From Mycobacterium sp. 1274761.0 (GTDB taxonomy: Bacteria > Actinomycetota > Actinomycetes > Mycobacteriales > Mycobacteriaceae), in assembly GCF_001668615.1 (NCBI RefSeq), contig NZ_LZMC01000109.1, forward strand, positions 155,496 through 219,495: a stretch of 64,000 nucleotides of DNA, written 5' to 3'. Shown here in pieces: positions 17,420 through 25,355 of the stretch. Below the pieces are notes generated by a model, which made no database searches, was not told where the DNA came from, and saw only the letters and a program-made list of their open reading frames with translations. The translations under genes and the position numbers were made by a program. Positions within the stretch are counted from its first letter, which is position 1. Each line of letters begins with the position of its first letter.

Positions 17420-18694
17420 ATGACCGATTTCGATTTCGACACCATGGACTTCTTCACCAACCCAGCGTTCGTTCCTGACCCCCATCCGTACTTCGATCAT
17501 CTGCGCCAGATGGGGCCGGCGGTGAAAGAACCCCATCACGGCGTCGTGGCGGTCACCCGGTACGGCGAAACGCTCGAGGTCTTCAAAGACGCCGAGCAGT
17601 GGTCGAACTGTGTGTCAGTGGGTGGACCGTTCGCCGGACTGCCGTTCACCCCGGAAGGTGACGACATCAGCGAGCAGATCGAGGCGCACCGCACGCAGAT
17701 GCCACTGCATGAGCACATGGTGGCTATGGATCCGCCGAACCACACACGCGCCAGGTCGCTGCTGACCCGACTGTTGACGCCGAGCCGGCTGAAGGCGAAC
17801 CAGGATTTCCTGTGGGAGCTCGCGGACCGACAACTCGACGAGTTCGTCGGTGCCGGGGAGTGCGAATTCCTCACCGCATACTCGAAGCCGTTCTCGCTCT
17901 TGGCGATTGCCGACCTCTTGGGCGTCCCGCGGGAAGACCATGATGAGTTCCGCGCCGCATTGGCAAGCCCACACTTGATGGGCAATCTCGAGGGCGATAC
18001 CGCCGCAATCAACCCGCTGGAGTTCCTCGACGAGAAGTTCAGCGCCTACATCGAGGAACGGCGCGCCGAACCCCGCGACGACGTGCTGACCGACCTCGCC
18101 CAGGCCAGCTACCCCGACGGCTCGCAGCCGGCTGTCAAGGAAGTGGTGCGTACCGCGAGCTTCCTGTTCGGCGCCGGTCAGGAGACCACGGCCAAGTTGC
18201 TCGGCGCGGCCATGCGCATCCTGTGTGAACGGCCCGAACTGCAGAAGGCTCTGCGCGACGATCCCAGCCTGGTGCCGATCTTCATCGAGGAAACGCTGCG
18301 GATGGAGAGCCCGGTGAAAACACAGTTCCGCCTTGCGGTCCGGTCGACGTCTCTGGCCGGTGTGGATATTCCGGCAGGCACGATCGTGATGCTCTCTGCG
18401 GCGGCGGCCAATCGGGACCCGGAGAAGTTCGCATGCCCGCATGAGTTTCGGTTGGACCGCAAGAACGTCCGCGAGCAGGTGGCGTTCGCACGCGGTGCGC
18501 ACTCCTGCCCCGGCGCTCCGCTTGCGCGGGTGGAGGGTCGGGTCTCACTGGAACGAATACTTGCGCGCATGACCGACATTGCCGTCGACGAGCGATTCCA
18601 CGGCTCAACCGACGAGCCCCGGTTCACCTACGAGCCGACCTTCATCCTGCGTGGGCTGATCGACCTGCATTTGCGATTCACCCCGGCGCGATGA
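17420..18694 (+). CDS. Cytochrome P450 (2 of 3)
   Basis: A 424-residue P450. The haem loop FARGAHSCPGAPLA has Cys363. The I-helix is FGAGQETTAKLLGA and ExxR lies in EETLRMESP. It differs clearly from the P450 at 14984: the haem loop has Pro after Cys and the N-terminus is distinct. It starts 58 bases after the TetR gene, with GAAAGG a few bases ahead of the ATG. Its stop overlaps the start of a small secreted protein gene. It is likely a second oxidation enzyme of the same pathway. Confidence 0.93.
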   Translation: MTDFDFDTMDFFTNPAFVPDPHPYFDHLRQMGPAVKEPHHGVVAVTRYGETLEVFKDAEQWSNCVSVGGPFAGLPFTPEGDDISEQIEAHRTQMPLHEHMVAMDPPNHTRARSLLTRLLTPSRLKANQDFLWELADRQLDEFVGAGECEFLTAYSKPFSLLAIADLLGVPREDHDEFRAALASPHLMGNLEGDTAAINPLEFLDEKFSAYIEERRAEPRDDVLTDLAQASYPDGSQPAVKEVVRTASFLFGAGQETTAKLLGAAMRILCERPELQKALRDDPSLVPIFIEETLRMESPVKTQFRLAVRSTSLAGVDIPAGTIVMLSAAAANRDPEKFACPHEFRLDRKNVREQVAFARGAHSCPGAPLARVEGRVSLERILARMTDIAVDERFHGSTDEPRFTYEPTFILRGLIDLHLRFTPAR

Positions 18695-19179
18695 GACCAG
18701 CGGTCGCGTTGTGCGCAGTGCCGGTGATCGCGGTGCTCGGGGCGCCGGTGGTGCATGCCGACGCCGCCCTCAACGGCACGTACGCCGCGGTGTCCAACGG
18801 CGAATGGGCCGCGACCAACGACGTCTTCCACGACGAGGTCACCACCCGCAGCACCTGGACCATCGAGATGTCGTGCAGTGACGTCGTGACCTGCAGCGGC
18901 ACGGTGACCAGTGATGCGGGCTGGACGGCGGGCATCTCGACAACCACCGGGGAGTACCTCGTCAAGCGGGAGTTGTCGAACTGGGAGCCGTGTGCAGATG
19001 GGCGTTTGTTCACCGGCCACCAGCGCTACCAGTTCTATCCCGTCGATCAGTCCGCCGGCTTCTCGCCGGGTTCGCATACGTTCGCCGGATTCGACAGGAC
19101 GTCGGGTGACAGTGGCAATTGCAGCATCAACGAAAGACTCGAAATCGAACTGCCGTTCCGGCTGGAGAAGCTGGACTGA
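18691..19179 (+). CDS. Secreted conserved hypothetical protein
   Basis: A 162-residue protein. A Sec signal peptide (MRPAVALCAVPVIAVLGAPVVHADA, cleavage probably after HADA) is followed by a beta-rich body with four cysteines (EMSC, VTC, EPC, GNC) that could form two disulphides outside the cell. No catalytic motif is recognised. Similar small exported proteins with paired cysteines are common in mycobacteria. ATG at 18691 overlaps the P450 stop, so it is cotranscribed with it, but no functional link is known. Confidence 0.8.
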   Translation: MRPAVALCAVPVIAVLGAPVVHADAALNGTYAAVSNGEWAATNDVFHDEVTTRSTWTIEMSCSDVVTCSGTVTSDAGWTAGISTTTGEYLVKRELSNWEPCADGRLFTGHQRYQFYPVDQSAGFSPGSHTFAGFDRTSGDSGNCSINERLEIELPFRLEKLD

Positions 19180-19194
19180 GCGCGGAGGTGAATC

Positions 19195-19602
19195 ATGCCG
19201 GTGAGCAGGCTCGACGACCTACCGGCCGGTGGCGGCGGCCGCTGGCCGTTGTGCGGCAGCGGTTTTCGATCCGCCCAGTGGGGCGATATGGAGGTCGGCT
19301 ACACCACCACCGGAGTCGGCGACCACACAGCGCTGTATCAGGGTCTGCCCGGCGGGGTATGCCCGTGCCCTCATTACGGGTACGTGTTTACCGGCCGCAT
19401 CCGCTGTCATTACCCCGGCTCCGATCGGCCGGACGAAGTCGCCAGTTCCGGTGAGGCGTACTTCTTTTCGGCCGGGCATGTGCTGATCTACGAAGAAGAC
19501 ACGAAAGCGCTGGAGCTGCACCCCGCCGCGGAGCTGCAGACGCTGATGGACCACATCGAATCGGTGGCCCGCCGACACGTCGATAGCCGCGACAACCGCT
19601 AG
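19195..19602 (+). CDS. Hypothetical protein, cupin-like
   Basis: A 135-residue protein with a clear GGAGG site at 19184-19188 ahead of ATG 19195. The body is a likely small beta-barrel: PCPHYGYVFTGRIRCHYPG, then GEAYFFSAGHVLIYEEDTKALELHP, a layout that resembles cupins, with the His in PHYGYVF and Glu in GEAYFF as possible metal ligands. Function unknown. Its TAG stop and the TAG stop of the opposite gene lie in the same CTAG (19599-19602), so the two genes overlap tail to tail. Confidence 0.7.
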   Translation: MPVSRLDDLPAGGGGRWPLCGSGFRSAQWGDMEVGYTTTGVGDHTALYQGLPGGVCPCPHYGYVFTGRIRCHYPGSDRPDEVASSGEAYFFSAGHVLIYEEDTKALELHPAAELQTLMDHIESVARRHVDSRDNR

Positions 19603-20114
19603 TGGTGCTTGTTGATCCAGTCAGCGGTGAACGCTTCTTCGGCATCGAAGAGTTGCTTGATGTGATGCAGGATCAGGTCTTCCAGAGCGCCGCCGATGAG
19701 CGGGATGAACACCTTGCAGACGCTGACGAGACGAAGCTCGCTGCCGGTGTCGGTTTCGGTCAGCAGGTATTTGCCGCCGAATCGGCCCGGCCCGTGCGGC
19801 ACGCTGGCCCGGTACGTGCCGGTGCCGCGCTTGTTCACGTGGTCGTACGGGTCGAAATGCTGCTCGCGCGTGATGATCATGTCCCCTGGCATGACGCTGC
19901 GCGCGATCGGCGGAAGGTACATGCGTGGCAGGTTCTGCTTGAAGACGATGTCGGTGCCCGACCCGTCGGAGGAGAACGTGGTGATCTCGGACTGCGGCGT
20001 CAGAAATCGGTACGCGTCCATCAGGGTTTCCCAGTAGACGCGGCTGGTGAAGTCGCCGTAGATCTTCTCGGCGGGCGCGCCGAACGCGATCCTGTAGTCC
20101 ATCCGTCGCGCCAT
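19599..20114 (-). CDS. DUF2505/SRPBCC-type protein
   Basis: A 171-residue protein. It reads like a START/SRPBCC fold: MDYRIAFGAPAEKIYGDFTSRVYWETLMDAY, ITREQHFDPYD, and FIPLIGGALEDLILHHIKQLFDAEEAFTADWI at the end. The next gene upstream on the same strand has the same pattern and a matching C-terminus, so they look like tandem paralogues. Such proteins usually have a hydrophobic ligand cavity; the ligand is not known. No equivalent paralogue is known to me at this place in M. tuberculosis. Confidence 0.72.
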   Translation of the reverse strand: MARRMDYRIAFGAPAEKIYGDFTSRVYWETLMDAYRFLTPQSEITTFSSDGSGTDIVFKQNLPRMYLPPIARSVMPGDMIITREQHFDPYDHVNKRGTGTYRASVPHGPGRFGGKYLLTETDTGSELRLVSVCKVFIPLIGGALEDLILHHIKQLFDAEEAFTADWINKHH

Positions 20115-20134
20115 AACACCAGGTTAGAAGAGCG

Positions 20135-20644
20135 TTAAAAGTTTTCCTTGATCCACGCCGTGGTGAAGCGCTGCTCGGCGATCAGAAGCTCGACCAGTTG
20201 GCTGCCGATGAAGTTCTCGACTTTGCCGCCGACAAGCGGGATGCGCACCTCGACGGTCGCGGTGAACTGCAGGCGCGCGCCGCCATTGTCGGTCGGCGCG
20301 AGCTCCGCCTTGCCCGTCAGCGACACAGGCGCACCGGGAATCGCGCCCGTCACGGTGGCCGTCGCCGTGCCGTCGGTGACCGGGGTCCATGTCTCCTCGC
20401 GAACGATAGACAGGTCGCCGGGGTGGAACTGCGTCACGATGCCGGGCAGCCGGTCGACGCGCAACACCTGCGTGGTCACGACATCGATGCCGCCATCCTT
20501 GGCGACCGTCATCTCGTCCAGCGTGGCCTGATCGGCGCCCGAATCGGCCAACCGCTGCAGCCAGTACGCCCGATCGCCGAATGCCCGGTGGACCTGTTCG
20601 ACGCTGCCCTCGTACTCGGCGGCCATGTCGAATGATCGGGGCAT
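20135..20644 (-). CDS. DUF2505 protein (Rv0481c-like)
   Basis: A 169-residue conserved mycobacterial protein (MPRSFDMAAEYEGSVEQVHRAFGDRAYW ... RIPLVGGKVENFIGSQLVELLIAEQRFTTAWI). DUF2505 members are predicted START-like proteins without an assigned function. The gene sits just upstream of murB in the opposite direction, as Rv0481c does. The start is ATG at 20644. Its upstream region faces murB with only 26 bases between the starts, so the promoters overlap. Confidence 0.85.
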   Translation of the reverse strand: MPRSFDMAAEYEGSVEQVHRAFGDRAYWLQRLADSGADQATLDEMTVAKDGGIDVVTTQVLRVDRLPGIVTQFHPGDLSIVREETWTPVTDGTATATVTGAIPGAPVSLTGKAELAPTDNGGARLQFTATVEVRIPLVGGKVENFIGSQLVELLIAEQRFTTAWIKENF

Positions 20645-20670
20645 AGCTGGCCAGGCTACCGTTACGGGCC

Positions 20671-21723
20671 GTGGTCAGTTCGCGCCTAGGGGGTGTGGCG
20701 GTCGCCGAACGCGTCCCGCTCGCACCGCTGACCACGCTGCGCGTCGGTCCGGTCGCCCGACGGTTGATCACGGCCGAGACCACCGAGCAGATCATTGCCG
20801 TGATCCGCGCCCTCAACGGCGACCGCGCGCTGGTGCTGGCGGGCGGCTCCAACGTCGTGCTGGCCGATGACATCCCGGAGCTGACGGTGGTCCGGCTGGC
20901 CAACACGGGAATCAGCATCGACGGCCACATCGTGCGGGCCGAGGCCGGCGCCGTCTGGGACGACGTCGTAGTCGCCGCAATCGAGCACGGACTCGGCGGC
21001 CTCGAATGCCTGTCGGGCATCCCGGGTTCGGCAGGTGCGACGCCGGTGCAGAACGTCGGTGCGTACGGCGCCGAGGTCGCCGACACGATCCAACGGGTCA
21101 GGCTGCTCGACCGTGCTACCGGCGAGGACCGGTGGGTCGACGGCGCCGAACTCGAATTCGGTTACCGGACAAGCGTTCTCAAGCACTCCGACGCGAACAT
21201 CGTGTTGGAGGTGTCGTTCGCGCTGCACGCCGACGGTCGCAGCGCGCCGCTGCGCTATGGGGAGCTGACCACCGCTCTCGGCGCGCAGGTGGGCGCGCGC
21301 AGCGATCCGGCCGCGGTCCGCAAGGCGGTGCTGGCGCTGCGCGCGCGCAAGGGCATGGTGCTCGACGAGGCCGACCACGACACCTGGAGCGTCGGCTCCT
21401 TCTTCACCAACCCGGTCGTCACAGCCGCAGACCTCGCGCGGATCCAGCAGCGATCCACCGTCCCCGTGCCCAACTATCCCGCCCCGAACGGGGTCAAGCT
21501 GGCCGCGGGCTGGCTCGTCGAGCACGCGGGCTTTGGCAAGGGCTACCCCGGCGACGAGGCTCCCGTGCGGCTGTCGACCAAGCATGCGCTGGCTCTGACC
21601 AACCGCGGCCACGCAACCGCAGCCGACGTGATTGCGCTGGCCAGGACGGTGCGCGAGGGTGTGAAGGCCGAATTCGGGATCGAACTCACACCCGAGCCGA
21701 CCCTGGTCGGGACGCGCCTCTAG
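20671..21723 (+). CDS. murB: UDP-N-acetylenolpyruvoylglucosamine reductase MurB
   Basis: A 350-residue flavoenzyme that reduces UDP-GlcNAc-enolpyruvate to UDP-MurNAc with NADPH in peptidoglycan synthesis. FAD-binding motifs are VLAGGSNVVLAD and SGIPGSAGATPVQNVGAYG. The catalytic Ser lies in SVGSFFTNPVV and the late Glu in ELTPEPTLVG. GTG at 20671 is the first start in frame; the closer GTG at 20695 is possible. Gene order matches M. tuberculosis (Rv0482 before lprQ). Confidence 0.95.
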   Translation: MVSSRLGGVAVAERVPLAPLTTLRVGPVARRLITAETTEQIIAVIRALNGDRALVLAGGSNVVLADDIPELTVVRLANTGISIDGHIVRAEAGAVWDDVVVAAIEHGLGGLECLSGIPGSAGATPVQNVGAYGAEVADTIQRVRLLDRATGEDRWVDGAELEFGYRTSVLKHSDANIVLEVSFALHADGRSAPLRYGELTTALGAQVGARSDPAAVRKAVLALRARKGMVLDEADHDTWSVGSFFTNPVVTAADLARIQQRSTVPVPNYPAPNGVKLAAGWLVEHAGFGKGYPGDEAPVRLSTKHALALTNRGHATAADVIALARTVREGVKAEFGIELTPEPTLVGTRL

Positions 21724-21738
21724 GTATCTTTGGAATAC

Positions 21739-23046
21739 GTGAGTGCCGGCCCAACATCAGAACCGACACCGCCGCAGCTGAACAGGCGGCGGGCGTTGAC
21801 CGCGCTCGCGGTCGGCGTGGTCGCGCCCAGTGTGCTGGCCGCGTGCTCGGGCAAGTCCAACACATCGTCGCAGGGCGCCGAGGCTCCACCGGCGCCGTCG
21901 CTGGCCTATACCCCGACCAACGACGCCTCCGACGTGCTGCCGACGGCCCCCGTGCGGGTCGAGGTCCGCGACGGCTGGTTCCAGCGCGTCAGCCTGACCA
22001 ATCCCGACGGTAAGGCGGTGGCAGGCGCGGTCAACCGTGAGCGCACCACCTTCACCGCCACCGAGCCGCTCGGCTACGGCGTCGAATACAAGTGGTCCGG
22101 GTCGGTGGTCGGCCGCGACGGCAAGGCCGTGCCGGTCGAGGGCGCGTTCACCACAATCAACCCGACGACGACGGTCAACGGCCAGTTTCAGCTCGCAGAC
22201 GGCCAGGTCGTCGGCGTCGCGGCTCCGGTGATCATCCAGTTCGATGCGGCGATCGACGACGAGTACCGAGCCGACGTGGAGAAAGCGCTGAAGGTCACCA
22301 CCGACCCGCCCGTCGAGGGCAGCTGGGCGTGGCTGCCCGACGAGGTCGGCGGTTCGCGGGTCCATTACCGCACCAAGGAGTACTACCCGGCAGGCACCAA
22401 GGTGACCGTCGACGCGAAGCTCTACGGCGTGAAGTTCGGCGAGGATGCGTACGGCGGCCAGGACGTCTCGCTGAACTTCGCGATCGGGCGCCGCCAGGTC
22501 GTCAAGGCCGAAGCGTCGTCGCACCGCATTCAGGTGCTCGACGGCGACGGCGCGGTGATCATGGACTTCCCGTGCAGCTACGGTGAGGGTGACCTGCCGC
22601 GCAACATCACCCGCAGCGGTGTCCACGTGGTCAGCGAGAAGTACGAAGACTTCTACATGTCCAATCCGGCCGCCGGCTACAGCAACGTGCACGAACGCTA
22701 CGCCGTGCGCATCTCCAACAACGGCGAGTTCATCCACTGCAACCCCAACAGCATTGGGGCGCAAGGCAATACGAACGTCACGAACGGCTGCATCAACCTG
22801 AACCTGGAAAACGCCCAGCAGTACTTCAACAGCGCGATCTACGGTGATCCGGTTGAGGTCACTGGCACGTCGATCCAACTGTCCTACGCCGACGGCGACA
22901 TCTGGGACTGGGCAGTCTCGTGGGACGACTGGGTGGCGATGTCGGCGCTGTCGTCGGAGGCGTCGCCGGCATCGATCCCCAGCAAGGCGCCGGTCACTCC
23001 GTCAGACGCGCCGCAGCCGGTCAACGGGCGTCCCCCCGGCCGGTAG
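21739..23046 (+). CDS. lprQ: L,D-transpeptidase lipoprotein LprQ (LdtMt5-like)
   Basis: A 435-residue L,D-transpeptidase that forms 3-3 cross-links in peptidoglycan. The N-terminus has a basic RRRALTAL stretch and lipobox LAAC with Cys36. Two Ig-like domains precede a YkuD catalytic domain. The active Cys351 lies in NVTNGCINL; the usual SHGC is TNGC here, which I also remember from Rv0483. A catalytic His is likely in VHERYAV or FIHC. GTG 21739 was preferred over TTG 21730 because a -10 box TATCTT (21725-21730) would put the start point at about 21737. The Pro/Ser-rich tail follows the YkuD domain. Confidence 0.92.
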   Translation: MSAGPTSEPTPPQLNRRRALTALAVGVVAPSVLAACSGKSNTSSQGAEAPPAPSLAYTPTNDASDVLPTAPVRVEVRDGWFQRVSLTNPDGKAVAGAVNRERTTFTATEPLGYGVEYKWSGSVVGRDGKAVPVEGAFTTINPTTTVNGQFQLADGQVVGVAAPVIIQFDAAIDDEYRADVEKALKVTTDPPVEGSWAWLPDEVGGSRVHYRTKEYYPAGTKVTVDAKLYGVKFGEDAYGGQDVSLNFAIGRRQVVKAEASSHRIQVLDGDGAVIMDFPCSYGEGDLPRNITRSGVHVVSEKYEDFYMSNPAAGYSNVHERYAVRISNNGEFIHCNPNSIGAQGNTNVTNGCINLNLENAQQYFNSAIYGDPVEVTGTSIQLSYADGDIWDWAVSWDDWVAMSALSSEASPASIPSKAPVTPSDAPQPVNGRPPGR

Positions 23047-23056
23047 CCCTACCGGC
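23039..23056. terminator. Bidirectional hairpin containing both stop codons
   Basis: GCCGGTAG-CC-CTACCGGC is a perfect 8-2-8 inverted repeat between the convergent lprQ and SDR genes. The TAG of lprQ (23044-23046) is the end of the left arm, and the TAG of the opposite gene (23051-23049) lies in the right arm. There is no T-run on either side. It may stop transcription in both directions as a short GC hairpin, or limit 3' decay. Confidence 0.5.
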
Positions 23057-23795
23057 GGTTGAAGCGCGACGCGCTGGCCTGATCGCGCGGCCGGATCACG
23101 ATCGTGTCCAGGTTGACGTGTGACGGCCGCGACGCGACGAACCCGATCACCTCGGCGACGTCTTCCGCAACCAGTGGCGTAACGCCGCGATACACGGCGT
23201 CGGCGCGTTCGGTGTCGCCGTCGAACCGGCGCAGTGAGAAGTCTGTCTTCACCATGCCGGGCGCAATCTCGGTGAGCCGCACCGGCTTTCCCAGCAGCTC
23301 GCCGCGCAGGGTGCGGTGCAGCGCGCCTTGGGCGTGCTTGGCCGACGTGTAACCCGAACCGTTGTCGTAGGTCTCGATCGCCGCGATTGATGTCACGGTG
23401 ACGATGAGGCCGTCACCGGAATCGATGAGCTTGGGCAGCAGCGCGCGCGTCATTCGCAGCGTGCCCAGTACGTTGGCCTCCCACATCCACCGCCAACGGT
23501 CGATGTCGGCCTCGAGCACCGGTTCCAGTCCGCGGGCGCCGCCTGCGTTGTTCACCAGCACATCGACGCGGTCCAGGCGGTCGGTCAGTGCTGAGACGGC
23601 CTGCTCATCTGTGACGTCGGTGACGGAAGCGGTGCCGCCGATCTCGGCGGCCAGTGCCGTGATGGGCTCCTCTCGGCGCGCCACGCAGACAACGTGAAAC
23701 CCTTGGGCAGCAAGGGTTTTCGCTGTTGCTGCGCCTATGCCCGCGCTGGCGCCGGTGACCACCGCGACCCGGCGGTCGGCATCGGGTGTTGTCAT
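23049..23795 (-). CDS. SDR family oxidoreductase (Rv0484c-like)
   Basis: A 248-residue short-chain dehydrogenase. ATG at 23795 (MTTPDADRRVAVVTGASAGIG) was chosen because it matches the usual length near 250; an upstream ATG at 23834 would add 13 residues. The cofactor loop is TGASAGIGAATA, and an Arg after strand 2 (VARREE) suggests NADP. NNAG, TSIAA and YTSAK are all present. The C-terminal motif VNLDTIVIRPRDQ is of the YdfG-like group. The substrate is unknown. It is convergent with lprQ as in M. tuberculosis. Confidence 0.9.
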   Translation of the reverse strand: MTTPDADRRVAVVTGASAGIGAATAKTLAAQGFHVVCVARREEPITALAAEIGGTASVTDVTDEQAVSALTDRLDRVDVLVNNAGGARGLEPVLEADIDRWRWMWEANVLGTLRMTRALLPKLIDSGDGLIVTVTSIAAIETYDNGSGYTSAKHAQGALHRTLRGELLGKPVRLTEIAPGMVKTDFSLRRFDGDTERADAVYRGVTPLVAEDVAEVIGFVASRPSHVNLDTIVIRPRDQASASRFNRR

Positions 23796-23859
23796 GCGAC
23801 CAACTGTAGAGGGCGGGTCGCTGGGTGAGCTCAATGAGCGTGGAGCTAGTTGGTTGTGC

Positions 23860-23865
23860 TAAGTT
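23860..23865 (+). promoter_or_regulatory. -10 box for leaderless poly-Cys micro-ORF
   Basis: TAAGTT fits the mycobacterial TANNNT consensus. It lies exactly at -12 to -7 relative to the GTG at 23872, so transcription starting at +1 would begin with the start codon itself. Confidence 0.6.
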
Positions 23866-23871
23866 CACGGC

Positions 23872-23946
23872 GTGACCAGGACATGTCAGCTGATCGGCGC
23901 GCGGCGCGCCTGTTGTTGTTGTTGCCGCGCAATCCGCCGCGCCTGA
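23872..23946 (+). CDS. Leaderless poly-cysteine leader peptide (24 residues), candidate Cys attenuator
   Basis: A 25-codon frame, GTG to TGA. It encodes VTRTCQLIGARRA, then five consecutive Cys (TGT x4, TGC; 23911-23925), then RAIRRA. An earlier Cys is at codon 5. Poly-Cys leaderless short ORFs have been described in M. smegmatis as cysteine-responsive attenuators that control the genes behind them. Here the genes behind are the ROK regulator (84 bases on) and mshA, the first enzyme of cysteine-containing mycothiol. I infer that Cys-tRNA shortage stalls ribosomes here and alters downstream expression. The hairpin or site that would transmit the signal was not pinned down. Confidence 0.7.
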   Translation: MTRTCQLIGARRACCCCCRAIRRA

Positions 23947-24029
23947 CCGAAGTCCGGACGTTCCCTCGTCCTCTTGAGTCGCCAGGTGTGGCCCAGCCCA
24001 AACCAGCCGACTACCGATGAGGACACCCC

Positions 24030-25319
24030 GTGCGCACCACCGCTCTCCGCCAAGTTTCATCCACCGCCCACCCTCGGCAGGCTCCGGCTGCCCACCCCGG
24101 CAGGGCGCTGCTGTCCCGCCACCACATCGTCGCGCCGTCGCTGTGCGTCGCTGATGCGGCGGCGGCGTCGGTGTTCAACGCCGCCCGCTCGCGCGGCCCG
24201 ATCGCCCGCGACGTCATCGCCAAGGTCACCCAGCTGTCGATCGCGACGGTGAACCGTCAGGTCACCGCCCTGCTCGACGCCGGAGTGCTGCGGGAACGCG
24301 CCGACCTGGCCGTATCCGGCGCCATCGGCCGGCCGCGGGTGCCCGTCGAGGTCAACCATGAGCCGTTCCTGACGCTCGGCATCCACATCGGCGCACGGAC
24401 CACCAGCATCGTGGCCACCGACCTGTTCGGTCGCACACTCGACGTCGTCGAGACGCCGACGCCCCGCGGCGCCCAGGCTGCCGCGCTGGCCTCCCTCGCC
24501 GACAGCGCCCGGCGCTACCTGAGCCGCTGGCACCGCCGCCGCCCGCTGTGGGTGGGTGTTGCCGCGGGTGGCGTCGTCGACAGCGCCACCGGCTACCTCG
24601 ACCATCCGCGGCTCGGCTGGTCGGATGCGCCCGTCGGCCCGGTGATCGCCGAAACTCTGGGGCTGCCGGTGTCCATTGCCTCGCACGTGGACGCCATGGC
24701 CGGCGCAGAGTTGCTGCTGGGTACGCGGCGCGGGGCGCATCCCGCGACGAGCCTGTACGTCTATGCCCGCGAGACCGTGGGCTACGCGCTGTCGATCGGC
24801 GGCCGGGTGCATTCGCCGACCAGCGGCCCGGGCACCATCGCGGGCCTGCCGGCGCACTCGGATCTGTTGGGCGGCACCGGCCAGCTGGAGTCGACGGTCA
24901 GCGACGAGGCAGTGCTCATCGCGGCACGCAAGCTGCGGGTGATCCCGGCCGAGGGGCCGTCGTCGACCATGGCTTCGGTGCTGCGAGTGGCCCGGCAGGG
25001 CAACGAACAGGCGAGCGCGCTGCTGGCCGAGCGGGCGCGGGTGCTGGGGGAGGCCGTCGCACTGTTGCGCGACATGCTCAACCCGGACGACCTGGTCGTC
25101 GGCGGTCAGGCGTTCACCGAGTATCCGGAGGGAATGAGCGTGGTCGAGGAGGCCTACCGCCGGCGGTCGGTGCTGCCGGCCCGCGACATTCGGGTGACCT
25201 CGTTCGGCAACCGCGTGCAGGAGGCCGGCGCTGGTGTGGTGTCTCTCGGCGGCATCTACGCCGATCCCATCGGTGCGATGCGCCGGGCACTGATCCGCAG
25301 GCCGGAGGCCACGGCCTAG
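24030..25319 (+). CDS. ROK family transcriptional regulator (Rv0485-like)
   Basis: A 429-residue protein. An N-terminal winged helix (RGPIARDVIAKVTQLSIATVNRQVTALLDAGVLRE, about 54-88) precedes a ROK sugar-kinase-like domain (LGIHIGARTTSIVATDLFGR). The start is GTG 24030 with GAGGAC upstream. In M. tuberculosis the homologue is a regulator known for effects on a PE/PPE pair. It sits directly before mshA, 36 bases apart, and behind a poly-Cys micro-ORF, so the transcript may respond to cysteine supply. Confidence 0.9.
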   Translation: MRTTALRQVSSTAHPRQAPAAHPGRALLSRHHIVAPSLCVADAAAASVFNAARSRGPIARDVIAKVTQLSIATVNRQVTALLDAGVLRERADLAVSGAIGRPRVPVEVNHEPFLTLGIHIGARTTSIVATDLFGRTLDVVETPTPRGAQAAALASLADSARRYLSRWHRRRPLWVGVAAGGVVDSATGYLDHPRLGWSDAPVGPVIAETLGLPVSIASHVDAMAGAELLLGTRRGAHPATSLYVYARETVGYALSIGGRVHSPTSGPGTIAGLPAHSDLLGGTGQLESTVSDEAVLIAARKLRVIPAEGPSSTMASVLRVARQGNEQASALLAERARVLGEAVALLRDMLNPDDLVVGGQAFTEYPEGMSVVEEAYRRRSVLPARDIRVTSFGNRVQEAGAGVVSLGGIYADPIGAMRRALIRRPEATA

Positions 25320-25355
25320 GTTCGCTTGAACGGGGCACGGTGTAGACATGTCTGT

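Noticed and set aside
23872..24030. T-box or classic riboswitch ahead of the ROK gene
   Set aside because: No T-box sequence or aptamer pattern seen; the poly-Cys micro-ORF explains the region better.
24057..25349. Open frame of 430 codons antisense to the ROK regulator
   Set aside because: His/Gln/Arg-rich shadow; the ROK protein has a good helix-turn-helix and fold.
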